From CAYWGR01 sp964458015 (GTDB lineage Bacteria > Planctomycetota > Planctomycetia > Pirellulales > Thermoguttaceae): DNA of 64,000 nt. The notes below the pieces were generated by a model, which was given only the letters and a program-made list of their open reading frames with translations, had not been told where the DNA came from and did not search any database. Shown in pieces: positions 6,877-15,485 of this stretch. How positions within the stretch are numbered: position 1 is the stretch's first letter; the number at the start of each line of letters is the position of its first letter. The DNA is taken from NCBI GenBank assembly GCA_964458015.1, contig CAYWGR010000002.1:1-64000 (forward strand). Reading direction: 5' to 3'. A program made the position numbers and the translations under genes.

Positions 6877-9042
6877 TTATGTTTGGCCTTCAAACTGGCT
6901 TGACGAATCGCTTTGCCGAGGTTGCCAATCTTGCAACGGAAGGTTAATCTTGCAAGGCATTGAAATGCCGGGCCTTCCCATTCTGCCGGCCCGCATTGGA
7001 ACATACGGCCGGCCTTCCAATACGGCGCGCGTCGCTTCGACTATTTTCTCAACGGTGCCCACCACGGCATTCTCCAACGCCGGGCTAAAGGGAATGGCAA
7101 CCGGTTCCGTATGTAACCGTCCAATCGGCGCGTCGAGTTCGTCGAACGCTTGCTCAACGACGCCGGCCGCGATTTCACTCCCCAACCCGCACATGGCATA
7201 GGCCTCATCCGCGATCAAGAGCCGTCCCGTTTTTGATACGCTGCGAATAATGGTTTCGATATCGAGGGGAACAATCGTCCTCAAGTCGATGACCTCGCAT
7301 GAAATGCCTTCTTTGTCGAGAAGGGTAGCTGCTTCCAACGATCGTTGCAACCACAGGCCGCAGGAAACCAACGTAATGTCATTGCCTTGGCGCACGATCT
7401 TCGCTTGTCCGAATGGTACGAAATGCTCGCCCGTCGGCACGGGCCCCCTATTGGACATGAGCGACTTATGTTCCATGAATATCACGGGATCGCCCGCTCG
7501 CAAAGCGGTTTTCATAAGTCCCTTTGCGTCGGCGGGATTGGAGGGGACAACGACGATCAAGCCTGGACAATGAGCCCAGACCGGATAATAAGTGCCGCTG
7601 TGGTGAGGACCGGCATTCTTAACCGTCCCCATCCCCGATCGTACAATCATCGGCACGCCGACCTGTCCATTGCTCATGTAGCGAAGCTTTGCCGCTTGCA
7701 TGACAATCTGACTTCCCGCGTCCCAAAGAAAATCCGAGATCATCAAATCGGCCACGGTGCGGCATCCCGAGGCCGAGGCTCCGATCGAGGCCCCCGTAAA
7801 CCCCAATTCGCAAATAGGCGTATCGATGACGCGGCGCGCGCCGAATTCCTCAAATAGCCCTTTGGTGTGGCCGAACGTCCCGCCGCGTTCTCCGATGCCT
7901 TCACCGAAGTAAATGATATGTGGATCACGTCGCATTTCCTCGGCGATTCCATCCCGGACGGCATCGAGCCAACTCTGCACTTCGGTTATCTCGGAATGTC
8001 CATTAGTGTCCGACTCCGGAAGAGTTGGATGGAGTGGATCTGCCCAGGTGTGCAAAAAGGCCGTTGCTGGATTGGGGGTTGGCGATTGCCGGGCGAAACT
8101 CACCGCGTCGCGGATTTCATCCTCTACCTCGGATTCAATAGCGTGCAAGTCTTGTTCGCTTGCACATTGGTTTTCCATCAGGACCGAACGGAATCGCTGA
8201 ATCGGACAACGCAAAGCCCATTGATCCATTTCCTCTTGCGTCCGGTAAGACCCGACCAAGGGATCGCCTTCATGGTGGCCCACCATACGATAGGTGACCG
8301 CTTCGATAAGCGTAGGCCCCAAATCCGCGCGTGCGCGTTCGGAAGCTTCGCGCATCGCCTGCCATACAGCCAGCACATCGTTTCCATCGACACGAATGCC
8401 GGGAATTCCATAAGCAGACGCACGATCGGCCAAGCAGGGATTCCGCGTTGCCGCGCTAATCGGGGTGCAAGTGGCATAAAAATTGTTTTCACAAACAAAT
8501 ACGACGGGCGATTGCTGGATGCCGGCAAAATTGACCGACTCATGGAATGACCCATGATTCGACGCGCCGTCGCCAAAAAAGGCCACTGCAATTTGCCCGG
8601 AGCCGCGGATCTTTGCACTAATACCCAATCCGACTGCCGCCGGAATGCCCCCCGCCACGATGCCGTTGGTGCCGAGCAAGCCCTTCTCGGGACTGTAAAG
8701 ATGCATCGTGCCGCCTCGGCCGCCGCAGCAGCCGGTGGCCTTTCCCGCTAATTCCGCGAGAACGATCCTTGGCGGAACGCCTTTGACCAATGCATGACCG
8801 TGGCCGCGATGCGTGCTGGTAATCCAGTCGTCCGGCCGCAGATGAGCGCCAACACCGACGGCCGTAGCTTCTTCGCCAACGTAAAGATGAATGAATCCCG
8901 GCAATTCCCCTTTTTTGTAGAGTTCCTGAACGGTTCGCTCAAATCGCCGCACCAGAAACATGCGTTGATACAACTGGAGAAGAGTTGCCGTATCCAGTTC
9001 AGGAGGAATCAAGGATTCTTGCTCGGTAGAGTTCGGAGTCAT
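6877..9042 (-). CDS. Fused E1 alpha-beta thiamine-diphosphate 2-oxoacid dehydrogenase
   Basis: The 721-residue protein joins both E1 subunits of an acetoin/pyruvate/branched-chain 2-oxoacid dehydrogenase type enzyme. Residues about 15-330 are E1 alpha, with the thiamine-diphosphate motif starting GDGASNHGSF (about 157) and ending CENN (about 187), and RMVGHHEGD. A linker near 335-350 leads to E1 beta (about 351-690: FGEGIGERGGTFGHTKGL, DTPICELGFTGASIGAS and a transketolase C-domain). The start is taken at 9042, where ATG overlaps the TGA of the upstream SDR gene by four bases (ATGA); the frame further upstream lies inside that gene. No E2 or E3 gene is nearby, so it may use distant partners or catalyse a non-oxidative C-C transfer. 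Confidence 0.88.
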   Translation of the reverse strand: MTPNSTEQESLIPPELDTATLLQLYQRMFLVRRFERTVQELYKKGELPGFIHLYVGEEATAVGVGAHLRPDDWITSTHRGHGHALVKGVPPRIVLAELAGKATGCCGGRGGTMHLYSPEKGLLGTNGIVAGGIPAAVGLGISAKIRGSGQIAVAFFGDGASNHGSFHESVNFAGIQQSPVVFVCENNFYATCTPISAATRNPCLADRASAYGIPGIRVDGNDVLAVWQAMREASERARADLGPTLIEAVTYRMVGHHEGDPLVGSYRTQEEMDQWALRCPIQRFRSVLMENQCASEQDLHAIESEVEDEIRDAVSFARQSPTPNPATAFLHTWADPLHPTLPESDTNGHSEITEVQSWLDAVRDGIAEEMRRDPHIIYFGEGIGERGGTFGHTKGLFEEFGARRVIDTPICELGFTGASIGASASGCRTVADLMISDFLWDAGSQIVMQAAKLRYMSNGQVGVPMIVRSGMGTVKNAGPHHSGTYYPVWAHCPGLIVVVPSNPADAKGLMKTALRAGDPVIFMEHKSLMSNRGPVPTGEHFVPFGQAKIVRQGNDITLVSCGLWLQRSLEAATLLDKEGISCEVIDLRTIVPLDIETIIRSVSKTGRLLIADEAYAMCGLGSEIAAGVVEQAFDELDAPIGRLHTEPVAIPFSPALENAVVGTVEKIVEATRAVLEGRPYVPMRAGRMGRPGISMPCKINLPLQDWQPRQSDSSSQFEGQT

Positions 9043-9872
9043 TGGGCGGTGTTTCCTCCATCGGCAAAGAGGACTTGCCCGGTTATCAGCGAGGCTGCTT
9101 CCGAAGCGAGAAACAGGCAGGGCCATGCAATCTCCTCGGGCTCTCCAAAACGTTTCATCGGAATCTCGGCGAGCATCTTATCGGTCAATGTCTCGCGTTC
9201 TCCATATAGCCCGCTATTTAATACACGTTCCAAACCAGGCGTTTTTACCTGACAAGGTGCGACCGCATTGATGCGAATGCGATGCGGCGACCATTCAACA
9301 GCCATTTCTCGAATCAAGGCATTAAGCCCTGCCTTTGCGGCAGCGTAAGCCCCGGTTCCTCGCCCTAAGGCTCGAACGCTGGAAATACTGCTGATGTGCA
9401 CGATGCTGCCGCCGATCCCTTGTTGGATCATCGATGCCGCCACGGTTTTTGAAATTAAGAACGCTCCGATCAGATATTCACTGAGATTTCTTTCAAATTC
9501 CGCACGAGTCATCTCCAGAAGCGGCTTCAGGATGCCATGTCCCGGGGCATTGATAAGAACGTCAACGCGGCCAAACTGTTCAATCGTTGTTGCAACTGCC
9601 GATTGAATCTGCTCTTCACAACAGATATCGCAATGTGCCGCAAAGGCCTTCCGGCCCAACGCTTCAATACGTTTCGCCACATCGTCGGCGGCTTCATCTT
9701 GAACGTCGAGCACGGCGATATTGGCGCCATGCTGAGCCAAAGCCTCGGCAACAGCCGATCCGATAGCGCCGGCCCCGCCCATGACGACCGCGGCCTTCCC
9801 GCGGAAGGATGGAATCGAGGATTCTCGCTGAACAGTGGAATGATGGGCGTTATTTAGTACGAAGTTTTGCAT
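9039..9872 (-). CDS. SDR-family oxidoreductase
   Basis: A 277-residue short-chain dehydrogenase and the first gene behind the 9.9 kb promoter. The Rossmann motif is GGAGAIGSA (about 32-40), the usual NNAG is NAPG (about 108-111), and the catalytic set is Ser161/162, Tyr176 and Lys180 (YAAAK). The tail LITGQVLFADGGN is typical. It overlaps the E1 gene by four bases, implying translational coupling and a shared pathway. In the non-phosphorylative L-rhamnose/L-fucose routes an SDR oxidises the 2-keto-3-deoxy acid before an FAH-family hydrolase cleaves it. An FAH-family gene lies 5 kb upstream, so that step is a reasonable but unproven assignment. Confidence 0.85.
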   Translation of the reverse strand: MQNFVLNNAHHSTVQRESSIPSFRGKAAVVMGGAGAIGSAVAEALAQHGANIAVLDVQDEAADDVAKRIEALGRKAFAAHCDICCEEQIQSAVATTIEQFGRVDVLINAPGHGILKPLLEMTRAEFERNLSEYLIGAFLISKTVAASMIQQGIGGSIVHISSISSVRALGRGTGAYAAAKAGLNALIREMAVEWSPHRIRINAVAPCQVKTPGLERVLNSGLYGERETLTDKMLAEIPMKRFGEPEEIAWPCLFLASEAASLITGQVLFADGGNTAQ

Positions 9873-9907
9873 TTACATTCACCGGTGCGCATCGAAATAT
9901 GCCGTAA

Positions 9908-9948
9908 GACATCATATGTCATTGTAGCTCTATCTTCTTTATTGTCAA
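9908..9948 (-). promoter_or_regulatory. Sigma-70 promoter with GACATATGATGTC operator
   Basis: On the minus strand, TTGACA (9948-9943) is followed by a 16-base spacer and TACAAT (9926-9921), then immediately by the dyad GACAT-ATG-ATGTC (9920-9908). It drives the SDR gene starting at 9872. The -35 box overlaps the stop codon of the M20 gene. The same three parts recur upstream of the LamG gene at 24795-24837, so a repressor such as the local GntR-family protein probably binds over the transcription start. Confidence 0.7.
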
Positions 9949-11327
9949 TAGGTTTCACTATTGGCATTTGCAATATATTTCCATAAATAGCCGTTGGCGA
10001 GGATGGCTCGGTGATAATCGGCCATCGAGAAACACTCGTTAGGGCCATGCGTGTTGTCGCTGCTTTGCCCCCAACCAAGCAACAGAGGTTCGGCGCCCAA
10101 TTTACGTTGGAACGCTGCTACAATAGGCACGGAAGCTCCCTCGCGGACAAAAACCGGAGAGCAGCCGAATACTTCTTGAATGGCGGCCGTTGCTGCTCGG
10201 GCCACCGGACTTTCTTGGGACGCAACAACGCTTGGCGCACTTTGAAGATCGAGCAGTTCCCATCGAATCCCCGGCGGCATTTCTTGGGCAAGATATTGCC
10301 GTAGCGAGGCGGCAATTTTCTCAGGATCTTGTTGGGGAACCAAACGGAAGCTGATTTTTGCGCCTGCCGAAGCAGGCAGTACGGTTTTGCGGCCTTCGCC
10401 TTGGTAACCACCCCATATTCCACAGATGTCAAACGTTGGCCGAGCCCAACGCTGTTCCAGCAACGTATAGCCCTCCTCGCCATAACCATTCTCAACGCCG
10501 AGGCTTAGAAGAAACTGTTTTGAGTCAAACGGCAACGCGGCAATTGCATGACGTTCTTTTTCGGTCATAGGCAAAACATCATCGTAGAAGCCCGAGAGGC
10601 GAATCCTTCCGCTTGGATCCTTAATGCCTGTCAGTAGAGCGGCCAAGACATTGGCGGGATTTGCCACACAACCGCCAAACGAGCCTGAGTGGAGATCACG
10701 GTTCGGACCGTGAAGCCGAAGTTCAAAATACATCACCCCGCGGAGTCCGTAAGTGATGGCTGGAACTCCAGGAGCGAATTGGCTTCCATCGCTGACGACC
10801 AGGTAATCGCAGGCAAGTTTGCCGGTACTGTTTTCCAGAAAAGCAGATAGCCCACAACTACCGACCTCTTCTTCACCCTCGATGAGGAATTTTAGATTGA
10901 CCGGCAAGCTTCCGGCCGTTTGCATCCATGCTTCCGCGCTCTTAATATGGGAGAAGATTTGTCCTTTGTCGTCGCTGGCTCCCCGGCCGAACAAATATCC
11001 ATCGCGCCAAGTCGGTACAAAAGGCGGGGAAATCCACTCATCCAGCGGATCGGCGGGTTGCACATCGTAATGTCCGTAAACCAAACAGGTCGGCAATCCC
11101 TTTATCGTCGGAGATTCCGCATATACCAACGGAAACCCCGAAGTTGGAATTAGTTCCGTGTGAAAGCCGATTTCCTGCAGTTGATTTTGCGTCCAAGTCG
11201 TGGCATGTTCCATATCCGCGATGTTGCCGGAACCGGCGCTGACGCTGGGTATGCTGACAAACTCGCCAAGTTCCTCCTCGAACCGCTTCCGATTTACTGC
11301 TGTATATTGCCGGAGATCTTCTGTCAT
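9945..11327 (-). CDS. M20-family dipeptidase/amidohydrolase
   Basis: A 460-residue zinc hydrolase of the ArgE/DapE/CNDP class. The metal-site motifs are visible: YGHYDVQ (His86, Asp88), GRGASDDKG (Asp119) and EGEEEVGS (catalytic Glu near 151-153). A later segment corresponds to the dimerisation domain (FELRLHGPNRDLHSGSFGG), and the C-terminal His motif lies near DNTHGPNE. Family members cleave dipeptides or N-acyl bonds. In this cluster it follows the two hydroxyacid dehydrogenases by 12 bases, so its real substrate could be an acylated amino-sugar product or a scavenged dipeptide. It is the last gene before the internal promoter at 9.9 kb. Confidence 0.87.
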   Translation of the reverse strand: MTEDLRQYTAVNRKRFEEELGEFVSIPSVSAGSGNIADMEHATTWTQNQLQEIGFHTELIPTSGFPLVYAESPTIKGLPTCLVYGHYDVQPADPLDEWISPPFVPTWRDGYLFGRGASDDKGQIFSHIKSAEAWMQTAGSLPVNLKFLIEGEEEVGSCGLSAFLENSTGKLACDYLVVSDGSQFAPGVPAITYGLRGVMYFELRLHGPNRDLHSGSFGGCVANPANVLAALLTGIKDPSGRIRLSGFYDDVLPMTEKERHAIAALPFDSKQFLLSLGVENGYGEEGYTLLEQRWARPTFDICGIWGGYQGEGRKTVLPASAGAKISFRLVPQQDPEKIAASLRQYLAQEMPPGIRWELLDLQSAPSVVASQESPVARAATAAIQEVFGCSPVFVREGASVPIVAAFQRKLGAEPLLLGWGQSSDNTHGPNECFSMADYHRAILANGYLWKYIANANSETY

Positions 11328-11339
11328 GGATCCTGCCCC

Positions 11340-12536
11340 TTAATCGCACGTATTTAACACGACATCTAAAATATTCGTACGACGCCTGAGCGATTCCACG
11401 AGAGTATTGGTGGGCATCTGATCGAGCCGCATCGAACAACACGCGGCCGCTGCATCGGCAAAAATGGTGTTCTCCATTTCCTCAACATTGATTCCCTCCT
11501 CTTTCAGGCTGTCGAGTACGGTGGCCAAGACGCCTACGCAGTTTCGATGACGCACGACCAGTCGATGCGTGGCGGGAGAATGGGCGCAAAGGTTGACGCT
11601 TGTCGGCGGCCGTCCGGTTTTTAGGAAAACATCCACGATTCTCACCACTTCCGCAGCCACGGCTTCGGCCGCCTGCTCGGTTGATGCTCCGATGTGCGGC
11701 GTGCATGTGACTAAGTATGCCAACGCCGTATTGGTCCATGCATCTTCACCGCCGCCTGGTTCATTTTCGAATACATCAAGTCCAACTCGCAGCCCTTTCT
11801 CGATAATGGCTGCGTGCAACGCCTTCGTATCGACCAACGCCCCTCGCGACGTATTGACTAGAATGGCGCCGGGCTTCATCGCATCCAGAAACTTTTTTCC
11901 AACGAGATATTTGGTTTCAGGGGTCAAGGCGAGATGAATGCTGACGGCGTCCGACGCGGCGGCCACAGCCTCGGGCAGCTCCATCAGTCCGATGCCATGT
12001 TCCTCGGCTACTTGCGGCGTAAGGCTGCGCGACCATGCAATGACAGGCATGTTGAGTCGAGCGGCACGTTGCGCAACTGCTTTGCCGATGGCGCCGAATC
12101 CTAGAATGCCGAGCGTGCGACCGGCCAAGCCATTGGCTTTCCCGAATTCCTTTTTACGCCATTTCCCCTCGCGCATTGAAACCGTTGCATCAACGATTCT
12201 TCGGTCGGCCGACACCAATAACCCAATTGCCAACTCGGCAACGGCATCGGTGTTTTTGCCTGGACAATTGGCGACATAGATGCCACGCGCATTGGCTGCC
12301 GCCAAATCGATGGTGTCAACGCCTGCTCCGGCTCGGATAATCAGCGACAGTTGCGGGGCCATTTCAATTGCCGCCGCCGTTACTTTCGTGGATCGCACGA
12401 TGAGGACCGTTACATCCTGCAAGGCCGTCGGCAAAGTATCCGCCGCGAGATCCGTTCGCGTTTCAACATGTGCGCCCAACTCTTCCAGTGCGGTAACGGT
12501 TTCATGGGGTAACTTGTCTACAATTAATACCTTCAC
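11340..12536 (-). CDS. D-3-phosphoglycerate dehydrogenase-like hydroxyacid dehydrogenase with ACT domain
   Basis: Started at a GTG (12536) whose last two bases overlap the TGA of the upstream dehydrogenase gene (GTGA), giving 398 residues that begin VKVLIVDKLPHE. The longer frame to 12641 lies inside that gene. It has the D-2-hydroxyacid dehydrogenase split fold: the Rossmann motif LGILGFGAIGKAVAQ, the catalytic Arg in VNTSRGALVD and the catalytic His in TCTPHIGAS. The last ~85 residues (VVRHRNCVGVLATVLDSL onward) are an ACT-like regulatory domain as in type II/III SerA. Because it sits in a sugar-degradation operon beside a second dehydrogenase, it may act on a pathway 2-oxo/2-hydroxy acid rather than on phosphoglycerate. 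Confidence 0.85.
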   Translation of the reverse strand: MKVLIVDKLPHETVTALEELGAHVETRTDLAADTLPTALQDVTVLIVRSTKVTAAAIEMAPQLSLIIRAGAGVDTIDLAAANARGIYVANCPGKNTDAVAELAIGLLVSADRRIVDATVSMREGKWRKKEFGKANGLAGRTLGILGFGAIGKAVAQRAARLNMPVIAWSRSLTPQVAEEHGIGLMELPEAVAAASDAVSIHLALTPETKYLVGKKFLDAMKPGAILVNTSRGALVDTKALHAAIIEKGLRVGLDVFENEPGGGEDAWTNTALAYLVTCTPHIGASTEQAAEAVAAEVVRIVDVFLKTGRPPTSVNLCAHSPATHRLVVRHRNCVGVLATVLDSLKEEGINVEEMENTIFADAAAACCSMRLDQMPTNTLVESLRRRTNILDVVLNTCD

Positions 12537-13492
12537 GTTTTTATCCCCTGCAACAGACTGTTCATGGCTTCGGTTCGGGCATCGACGGTCGCTTGGCGAC
12601 TGTACCAGCCCGTGTGGGTCGTAAGAATTACGTTCTTGCATTTTCGCATCGGCGAATCGAGTGGGAGAATCTCCGGTTCATAGACATCCAAACCAGCCCC
12701 GGCGATACATCCGCGATTGAGCATGTCGGCCAATGCAACGGCATCCAACAGCCCGCCGCGCGCGACGTTGATAATCAAGGCATTTTGCTTGACCAACTTT
12801 AATGTGTCGGCATTCAATAGATGTCTTGTCTCAGGCAAGAGAGGGCAATGCAGGGAAATGATATCGGATTGACATAGTAACTCATCAAACGCGACCGAGG
12901 TCAATCCAGTAGATGTTGCTGAACAAGCGGGATCGTAATAGAGAATATTCTTGACGAGCGGCTTCATATATCCCGCAAAGCGATGCCCTATTCGCCCCAA
13001 GCCGACAATGCCCAGGGTAAGCGTGCTCAGACGTTCAATCGTTTTGGGCGGACGATCCGACCAACGGCCGGCAAGCAAATTCTCTTGTGTTGCGGCCAAT
13101 TGGCGATGTAACGACAACAGCAACGACATTGCATGTACGGCTACTTCCTCCACGCAATAGTTGGGAGTATTTTTAACCGTGATATTCCGTTGTTTGGCGG
13201 CAGGAATGTCCACCGTGTCTAGTCCAATTCCTACTCGTTGCAGTATTTTGCAGGTGTTGGGTAGAGCATTGATAACTTCTGTATCAAGCGGAGCGAGCTG
13301 AAATATGATGCCGTCAATGCAAGTTGCCTTGGCGATTCTCTCCAAGAGTTCTTGTCGCTGCTGTTCCCTTGGCGGAGGCGGAGGCGTCCATGTGGGCAGA
13401 CACCATGTAACGCCGGCTTGTTCCAATGCTTTGCTCTCTTGGTCAAAGTCCGGCAACAACCAGTCGGCCACCAAAATATGCGGATGTGCCAT
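12533..13492 (-). CDS. D-isomer-specific 2-hydroxyacid dehydrogenase
   Basis: The 319-residue start MAHPHILVADWLLPD is chosen because AGAGAGGAA lies 9 bases before it. An alternative ATG at 13528 overlaps the RhaT stop (TAATG) and would add 12 residues. The fold is that of glyoxylate/hydroxypyruvate or D-lactate dehydrogenases: GIVGLGRIGHRFAGYM (NAD-binding), NVARGGLLD (catalytic Arg) and LTTHTGWYS (His; the usual TPH is TTH). A run of Pro residues near positions 36-42 is unusual for the family. It is co-translated with the next dehydrogenase through a GTGA overlap. Reduction of a 2-oxo acid released by the upstream FAH-type hydrolase is an attractive but inferred role. Confidence 0.85.
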   Translation of the reverse strand: MAHPHILVADWLLPDFDQESKALEQAGVTWCLPTWTPPPPPREQQRQELLERIAKATCIDGIIFQLAPLDTEVINALPNTCKILQRVGIGLDTVDIPAAKQRNITVKNTPNYCVEEVAVHAMSLLLSLHRQLAATQENLLAGRWSDRPPKTIERLSTLTLGIVGLGRIGHRFAGYMKPLVKNILYYDPACSATSTGLTSVAFDELLCQSDIISLHCPLLPETRHLLNADTLKLVKQNALIINVARGGLLDAVALADMLNRGCIAGAGLDVYEPEILPLDSPMRKCKNVILTTHTGWYSRQATVDARTEAMNSLLQGIKT

Positions 13493-13527
13493 TAATTCAT
13501 GTTCCTCTCTAGATCGATTCACTTTCA

Positions 13528-14568
13528 TTATGTCGCACTATTGGCATGAGCCAGAACCAGTGTCGCAAGAAGGAGCACGCCCACCGCGGCAAACATGAAT
13601 TGGCGCGGACGGCCTACAACGCCACGCCATTCACCGCTCATAAAACCGATGCTCTGCGCCCCTGCGATTTGCATGATCTGTTGGATGCCGGAACCGACCG
13701 AGGCTCCAAGCGGGCCAAGAGCAACCATCCCGAGCCCCTGGAGCCCAAATCCGACAATCAATTGGCTGCCGATCAGTGTGGCGATTAGTGCTTCGCCTGG
13801 ATGCTGCGCTAGCAGGCTCCAAGAATGCCGTCGGGTTATCAAGCAAGCGGGATAAAGCAGATTGACCAAGGCTCCGCCAAGAAAACCGCAAGCCCAAACT
13901 GACAAATCCGCTGCGACGCTTCCTGCTCCATGCGCTTTCATGGCAGCCGCAATCGGACCGTTTCCATACACAAACGCCAGTGCAGGCCCCGCCGACAGAA
14001 CTCCAGCCAACACAGCCATAACAAGGCCTGTTAAGAAACTGCCGGTCGGCATTGTTTTGGTGATGCTGATTTTTTGCAAACTTTTTTCTCGTCCGAAACC
14101 GGCAACCGCGGCAAAAGCCACGCCGCTTAGCATCAGAATGACGGCCCCGATCACAATCATGCCAGGAGTGGAAAAAAGATCCGGCGAATTGCTGAATAAT
14201 CCGGTTCCTTTAAGAACCAAGGGAATGGTTACGGCAACAGTCACGCCGAACCCGGTCACAATGGCCCCGGTCAATGCCAAACCGATGCGGACGACGCACA
14301 AGCCGCCAAGAATGTTGGCAATCCCCCAGCCGATGGAAAGTGCGTTGGCAATCAGAAGCGGACGCCAGCCGATCTCCAAGAAAGCCGACCAAGGATCGGG
14401 AATTGCCATCGTCACCACAAGCCACGGGAGAACCAGGAAAGGGATCATTCCCACGAACCAATAATGCTCGAATTGTAGGCGTTTGATCACTTTCATGGGC
14501 CAAAGGCAACTGCCGGTAGCCAGCCCGGCCATGATGCTCAACACAATGCCTTCCCACATGCTTTCCAC
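13528..14568 (-). CDS. rhaT: RhaT-family sugar/proton symporter
   Basis: A 346-residue integral membrane protein starting at GTG, preceded by TAGGAG at a good distance. About ten hydrophobic segments run through its length, and the N-terminal IMAGLATGSCLWPMKVIKRL plus EHYWFVGMIPFLVLPWLVV match the L-rhamnose-H+ symporter family. RhaT imports L-rhamnose (also L-lyxose, L-mannose) in enteric bacteria, and relatives occur throughout planctomycete polysaccharide clusters. It sits between the FAH-type hydrolase (23 bases upstream) and the dehydrogenases (direct overlap), so it probably imports the deoxy or neutral sugar that this operon degrades. Specificity for rhamnose itself is not certain. Confidence 0.8.
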   Translation of the reverse strand: MESMWEGIVLSIMAGLATGSCLWPMKVIKRLQFEHYWFVGMIPFLVLPWLVVTMAIPDPWSAFLEIGWRPLLIANALSIGWGIANILGGLCVVRIGLALTGAIVTGFGVTVAVTIPLVLKGTGLFSNSPDLFSTPGMIVIGAVILMLSGVAFAAVAGFGREKSLQKISITKTMPTGSFLTGLVMAVLAGVLSAGPALAFVYGNGPIAAAMKAHGAGSVAADLSVWACGFLGGALVNLLYPACLITRRHSWSLLAQHPGEALIATLIGSQLIVGFGLQGLGMVALGPLGASVGSGIQQIMQIAGAQSIGFMSGEWRGVVGRPRQFMFAAVGVLLLATLVLAHANSAT

Positions 14569-14591
14569 AACAGACTCCTAGGAAACAACGT

Positions 14592-15455
14592 TCATTTCTT
14601 CTCCGCAACAACGGTATTTCGTAAAATACCTAATTGTTCAATTTCCACTTCCATCAAGTCGCCTGGCTTCAAAAACACCGGCGGTTTCCTTGTGCAACCA
14701 ACTCCGGCGGGCGTTCCCGTAAAAAGAATGTCGCCGGGCTTCAAGGTGCATACGTTCGAAACATAGGCAATCAGTTCTTCGACGGGAAAAATCAATTGCG
14801 ATGTATTCGAGTTCTGCATCGTTTGCCCGTTGAGCCGCAATTGGATCTGTAAATTTCCGGGCCGGCTTACTTCATCCGATGTAACCAGCACTGGCCCAAT
14901 GGGAGCAAAGCTATCAAACGTTTTTCCCAAAAGCCACTGACCGCCCGGCTTCCGAAGCTGCCAATCACGTGCCGAAATATCATTGCCGCAGCAATAGCCG
15001 GCCACATGGTTCAAGGCTTGTTCCCTAGGAATATGCCGACCGCCAAGACCGATGACCACCACTAGCTCCGCTTCATAATCAACCTCCGTACTCGACGGCG
15101 GCAGTACAATGTCGTCGCCATCGGCTCGCACTGCCGTTGGAAATTTGCAGAAGACCACGGGCTCTTGCGGAATGGGCGAACCGCCTTCTTTGGCATGATC
15201 CACGTAGTTCAAACCCACGCAGATTACTTTTTCCGGCGTTGGAACGGGAGGAAGCAATCTGACTTGATCCAGGGGAATCGGCTTGCCGCGTTGAGCAGCT
15301 TTTTCTGCACGATGCAATGCTTCTTTTCCTTGACCAAGCAGTTCTTTTACACAAGAGGGAATTTCAGAATCCTCACGATTCAAGTCCACAATTCCCTCGG
15401 CACGAACGGCGGCAACTCGTGCCCCTTGGGGCGTTGCATAAGTGACAATGCGCAT
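14592..15455 (-). CDS. Fumarylacetoacetate hydrolase-family protein
   Basis: The 287-residue enzyme has an N-terminal ~60-residue cap and the FAH catalytic fold. The motif ICVGLNYVDHAKE opens the domain, metal ligands are in STEVDYEAELVVVIG, and NDISARDWQL and FTGTPAGVG follow. This size and pattern are shared by 2,4-diketo-3-deoxy-L-rhamnonate/fuconate hydrolases, ureidoglycolate-lyase-like proteins and hydroxymuconate isomerases. Beside a RhaT symporter and SDR/hydroxyacid dehydrogenases, the diketo-deoxy-sugar-acid hydrolase function, giving pyruvate plus a 2-hydroxy acid, is the most economical reading. It lies 30 bases downstream of the alpha-galactosidase gene, so the two are likely co-transcribed. 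Confidence 0.85.
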   Translation of the reverse strand: MRIVTYATPQGARVAAVRAEGIVDLNREDSEIPSCVKELLGQGKEALHRAEKAAQRGKPIPLDQVRLLPPVPTPEKVICVGLNYVDHAKEGGSPIPQEPVVFCKFPTAVRADGDDIVLPPSSTEVDYEAELVVVIGLGGRHIPREQALNHVAGYCCGNDISARDWQLRKPGGQWLLGKTFDSFAPIGPVLVTSDEVSRPGNLQIQLRLNGQTMQNSNTSQLIFPVEELIAYVSNVCTLKPGDILFTGTPAGVGCTRKPPVFLKPGDLMEVEIEQLGILRNTVVAEKK

Positions 15456-15485
15456 CAGCTATCTATCCTTTAAGAACGGGAGTAA

